DNA from: Clostridiales bacterium
Lineage (GTDB): Bacteria > Bacillota > Clostridia > Christensenellales > Christensenellaceae
Direction: 5' to 3'
DNA length: 7,904 nucleotides
NCBI GenBank assembly: GCA_003510345.1
Contig: DOMW01000077.1
Coordinates: 1 to 7,904, forward strand
Below the pieces are notes generated by a model, which saw only the letters and a list, made by a program, of their open reading frames with translations, searched no databases and was not told the origin of the DNA. The position numbers and the translations under genes are program-made. Below are positions 5,774 through 7,904 of the stretch, piece after piece. Numbering within the stretch: the stretch's first letter is position 1; the number at the start of each line of letters is the position of its first letter.

Positions 5774-7151
5774 CGAACGCAGAAAGGATATGCGGCTGCC
5801 CCCAAACAACATGGACGCGGAGCAGTCTATTTTGGGCAGTATGCTGCTGAACGCGAAGTGTGTGGACGAGGCGCTCGTGTTCCTGCGCCCGGAGGATTTC
5901 CATTACCCCAGGCACCAGGATATTTTCTCCGCGATGGCGTACCTGATGGAAACAGGCGTGCCGGTGGATATCGTGACGGTTTCGGGGCGGCTGGAGCAGG
6001 AAGGTAAAATGCACATCGGCGGTGTGGAATACCTGACGGAGCTTACGGATGTGGTGCCGTCGGTGGCGAACATCGGGCATTACATCAGGATCGTCGAGGA
6101 AAAATCCACACTGCGCAAGCTGATCGACGCGGGTATGCGCATCGCGGACGACTGCTACCGCGGCGAGGATGACGCGGATATCATTGTGGGGCGCGCGGGA
6201 GACGCCATCTATAAAATCGCGGTAAAAGACGCCCGAAACGACGTAAAACCCCTAAAGCAGGCGCTGCAAGAGGGGTATCTTCACATCAGCGAGGCGGCGA
6301 AATCCAAAGACGGGCTGATGGGCCTGCCCACCGGTTTTGGGCTGATGGATAAGATGCTCTCCGGCCTTCAGGGGACGCAGCTTATCGTAATCGCCGGGCG
6401 ACCGGGCATGGGCAAGACCAGCTTTGCCATGAATATCGTAGAGCACATAGGCCGCGTGAAGAACGTTCCCTGCCTGATCTTTTCCCTTGAGATGAGCGCC
6501 GACCAACTGGCGACCCGGCTGATGTGCTCGGAGGCGAAGGTAGATTCGCAGATCATCCGCACGGGCAGAATGGGCACAGAAGAGATCAAAAAACTGGCGG
6601 AGGCCATGAAGCTGCTTTCGGCCGCGCCTATTTTTATAGACGACTCGCCCACCATCACCGTGACGGAAATGTTGGCAAAGGCGCACCGCCTGAAGCGCAC
6701 AGACGGGCTGGGCCTCATAACCATCGACTATTTGCAGCTTATGCAGGGCACGGGCCGTTCGGAAAACCGCCAGCAAGAGGTTTCGCAGATGACGCGGTCA
6801 CTCAAGATCATGGCGAAGGAGCTGAACGTCCCTATACTGCTGCTGTCGCAGCTTTCGCGCGCAAGTGAAAAGCGCGACAAGAAATCGCGCTACCCCATGC
6901 TTTCCGATTTGCGGGAATCGGGCGCTATCGAGCAGGATGCCGATGTGGTTATCTTTTTGCAGCGGGAGGACTACTACGAGGAGGATAAATCGCCGGACAC
7001 GGCGGGCAAGGCGCGTATCATGATCGCCAAACAGAGGAACGGCCCCACCGGCAATATACAGGTGCAGTGGCAGGGCGAATATACAAAATATGTGGAGATC
7101 GACTATATTCACGATGACTATATCCATGACGACGGGGAGGCGCCGTTCTGA
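5766..7151 (+). CDS. dnaB: Replicative DNA helicase DnaB (DnaC in B. subtilis)
   Basis: A 461-residue hexameric helicase that unwinds the parental duplex at the replication fork. The N-terminal domain (about 10-115; LPPNNMDAEQSILGSMLL) mediates hexamer and primase contacts. A linker (about 150-180) leads to the RecA-like motor (about 183-445). Visible there: Walker A GRPGMGKT (211-218), SLEMS with catalytic Glu242, Walker B LITIDYLQL (317-325) with Asp321, SQLSR (361-365), DLRESGAIEQDAD (381-393), and KQRNGPTG (422-429), which carries the region of the arginine finger. No intein interrupts it. The ATG overlaps the rplI stop (ATGCCTGA), with a modest GGTGGAAG just before; a later ATG at 5790 has its purine run too close. 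The C-terminus carries a small duplicated DYIHD (446-455) before an acidic tail. Overlaps on both sides suggest coupled translation. Confidence 0.98.
   Translation: MPDERRKDMRLPPNNMDAEQSILGSMLLNAKCVDEALVFLRPEDFHYPRHQDIFSAMAYLMETGVPVDIVTVSGRLEQEGKMHIGGVEYLTELTDVVPSVANIGHYIRIVEEKSTLRKLIDAGMRIADDCYRGEDDADIIVGRAGDAIYKIAVKDARNDVKPLKQALQEGYLHISEAAKSKDGLMGLPTGFGLMDKMLSGLQGTQLIVIAGRPGMGKTSFAMNIVEHIGRVKNVPCLIFSLEMSADQLATRLMCSEAKVDSQIIRTGRMGTEEIKKLAEAMKLLSAAPIFIDDSPTITVTEMLAKAHRLKRTDGLGLITIDYLQLMQGTGRSENRQQEVSQMTRSLKIMAKELNVPILLLSQLSRASEKRDKKSRYPMLSDLRESGAIEQDADVVIFLQREDYYEEDKSPDTAGKARIMIAKQRNGPTGNIQVQWQGEYTKYVEIDYIHDDYIHDDGEAPF
7101..7130 (+). repeat. 15-bp imperfect tandem duplication in dnaB
   Basis: Positions 7101-7115 (GACTATATTCACGAT) and 7116-7130 (GACTATATCCATGAC) differ at three third-codon positions. 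Both encode Asp-Tyr-Ile-His-Asp, so the helicase tail reads DYIHDDYIHD. The silent differences show that the duplication is not recent, or that the peptide has been kept by selection. Confidence 0.85.
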
Positions 7152-7654
7152 TGATAATGAACAAATGGGTCACGGGAAATGGGGATCTTACGGATGCTTT
7201 CGCGCTGCGTAAAAAAGTTTTTGTGGAGGAGCAGCATGTGGCGGAAGTGGGGGAGTTTGACGGGCTTGATGAACAATCTATTCATCTCGTGGTGTATGAC
7301 GGGGAGCTGCCTGTCGCCACCGGGCGCATATGGCACGACGGCAAGACGTTCCGTATCGGTCGCTGCTGTGTGGAGCGCGCGCAGCGTGGCATGGGAATTG
7401 GCGACCTTTTGATCAAGCTGCTGCTCTTGAAGGTATTTGAGTATAACCCAAGCGAGGTACGCATCCATGCGCAAACGCACGCGGAGAAATTTTATGAAAA
7501 GTATGGATTCGAGCGTATCGGTGATGAATATGACGAAGAGGGACTGCCGCATGTGACGATGCGGGCGACCAAAGAGACGCTGCGGTTCCCCAGTAAATGC
7601 GGCGAGGTAAGGCGGTTTGAGGATTTTTTTAAGCCGGTGAAGGCGGGGGAGTAG
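7151..7654 (+). CDS. GNAT-family N-acetyltransferase, YjcF/ElaA-like
   Basis: A 167-residue cytoplasmic acyltransferase using acetyl-CoA. It opens with the pattern of the YjcF/ElaA group: ALRKKVFVEEQHV (18-30), then EFDGLDEQSIHLVVYDGE (35-52) and PVATGRI (54-60). The acetyl-CoA pyrophosphate loop is RGMGIG (79-84), matching R-x-x-G-x-G, on the strand RCCVERAQ. HAQTHAEKFYEKYGF (106-120) is the usual late helix and strand, with a Tyr where many members have the general acid. GLPHVTM (131-137) closes the core. A basic tail of about 30 residues follows (138-167), longer than in B. subtilis YjcF as I recall it. The ATG at 7151 overlaps the dnaB stop (TGATG), with GGGGAGG 10 bases before, so it belongs to the same operon. 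The acceptor substrate is unknown, and its place after dnaB may reflect only co-transcription. Confidence 0.9.
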   Translation: MIMNKWVTGNGDLTDAFALRKKVFVEEQHVAEVGEFDGLDEQSIHLVVYDGELPVATGRIWHDGKTFRIGRCCVERAQRGMGIGDLLIKLLLLKVFEYNPSEVRIHAQTHAEKFYEKYGFERIGDEYDEEGLPHVTMRATKETLRFPSKCGEVRRFEDFFKPVKAGE

Positions 7655-7672
7655 GAGAAGGTGGATTCAATA

Positions 7673-7735
7673 ATGCGCGAATGGGTAAAGGTATTTAGCA
7701 AGGGCTGTTGGGTATTCTTGAAGATCTCGCTTTAG
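7673..7735 (+). CDS. Possible 20-residue peptide after the GNAT gene (doubtful)
   Basis: An ATG at 7673 begins a short frame ending in TAG at 7733-7735. The peptide is basic and hydrophobic with two Trp and one Cys (MREWVKVFSKGCWVFLKISL). GGTGG (7660-7664) lies 8 bases upstream, and a GTG at 7661 would add four residues. It is too short for codon statistics, and the opposite strand is also open here, so it may well be chance. Confidence 0.15.
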   Translation: MREWVKVFSKGCWVFLKISL

Positions 7736-7904
7736 CCCACTCTCCACGAAAAGGGTTTAGGCGTTTCGCTTTATCAGGCAGTTGGAACATGAACCCGCCC
7801 CTACGCTTTTGATAAAATGACAGCATGTACCACCGCAAATAGCTATAACGCTGCCGCTGGGCATCAAGGGGGGCAGGAAGATTCGGAATTTCTCCCTTAG
7901 CCCC
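7695..7904 (-). CDS. Possible C-terminal fragment of an unknown minus-strand ORF (doubtful)
   Basis: The minus strand is open from the right edge to a TAA at 7697-7695: 69 codons without a start in view at the edge. The middle is rich in Tyr, Arg and Phe (RYSYLRWYMLSFYQKRR, near residues 19-35), and the ends share an 'AK..IPN-P' pattern (GAKGEIPNLP and AKARSSRIPNSP), which points to a repeated unit. Codon use is less G/C-biased at third positions than in the operon, with AGA, AGG and CTA codons. It could be the tail of a real convergent gene, a decayed gene, or an open frame running through a dispersed repeat. I do not recognise a family. Confidence 0.25.
   Translation of the reverse strand, partial: GAKGEIPNLPAPLDAQRQRYSYLRWYMLSFYQKRRGGFMFQLPDKAKRLNPFRGEWAKARSSRIPNSPC

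Larger units (their letters stand above)
7655..7904. other. Operon end: repeat-like sequence, no clear terminator
   Basis: After the GNAT stop I see no hairpin followed by a T-run. The stretch holds a possible 20-residue plus-strand ORF, a minus-strand open frame entering from the right edge, an inverted repeat TTTATCA/TGATAAA (7770-7776 and 7810-7816), and, read on the minus strand, GTAGGGGCGGGTTCATG, which resembles the 'GTAGGGGCGGG' intergenic repeats seen in many Firmicutes. Two imperfect copies of a GGGCTAA..GAGA motif (minus strand, near 7737-7724 and 7903-7891) flank it. A dispersed intergenic repeat is the simplest reading. Confidence 0.45.

Noticed and set aside
5790..5792. A later ATG as the dnaB start
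   Set aside because: The purine run AAAGGA sits only one base before it, too close. The earlier ATG overlapping the rplI stop fits the coupled pattern of the operon.
1..7904. A new defence, mobile or biosynthetic system
   Set aside because: No transposase, integrase, nuclease, toxin-antitoxin pair, CRISPR or biosynthetic genes were seen. The coding content is mostly conserved housekeeping genes in a known order.

Overview
The window reads as bacterial chromosome from a Gram-positive Firmicute, most likely class Clostridia. The main evidence is the co-directional block yybS (DUF2232) - gdpP - rplI - dnaB, the order known from Bacillus subtilis and relatives, together with AAGGAGG-type ribosome binding sites, sigma-A-like promoters, a small standalone CarD-family protein and G/C-rich third codon positions. 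A Christensenellales-like organism would fit, but that is a guess; the sequence alone does not fix the genus.

Layout from left to right: (1) positions 210 to 1, minus strand: the N-terminus of an exported protein with a signal peptide and a Pro/Thr/Glu/Gln/Ser-rich repeat linker that runs off the edge. (2) About 820 bases (211-1029) with no convincing gene. They hold a good minus-strand promoter with a long leader, a perfect 11-bp hairpin, and the promoter of the next gene. (3) 1030-1494: a monocistronic RpiB/LacA/LacB-family sugar-phosphate isomerase. (4) 1548-2051, minus strand: a CarD/CdnL-like RNA-polymerase-binding regulator, convergent with the isomerase and divergent from the main operon. 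(5) 2314-7654: a tight five-gene operon, yybS - gdpP - rplI - dnaB - GNAT. Three of its four junctions overlap and the fourth gap is 6 bases. (6) About 250 bases (7655-7904) of uncertain content: a possible 20-residue ORF on the plus strand, an open minus-strand frame entering from the right edge, and short repeats that look like part of a dispersed intergenic element.

How the genes fit together: the operon joins a polytopic membrane protein (YybS), a membrane-bound c-di-AMP phosphodiesterase (GdpP), ribosomal protein bL9, the replicative DNA helicase and a YjcF-like acetyltransferase. One sigma-A-like promoter at 2235-2263 probably drives all five. The divergent CarD-family gene shares the 262-base control region, which also holds a 15-bp palindrome and a small hairpin.

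I found no CRISPR array, transposase, phage gene, toxin-antitoxin pair or defence system. This is mostly a conserved housekeeping locus. The points most worth a second look are an Asn in place of the usual His in the isomerase's DHA motif, the palindrome in the carD/yybS control region, the large unexplained intergenic region on the left, and the repeat-like material at the right edge.
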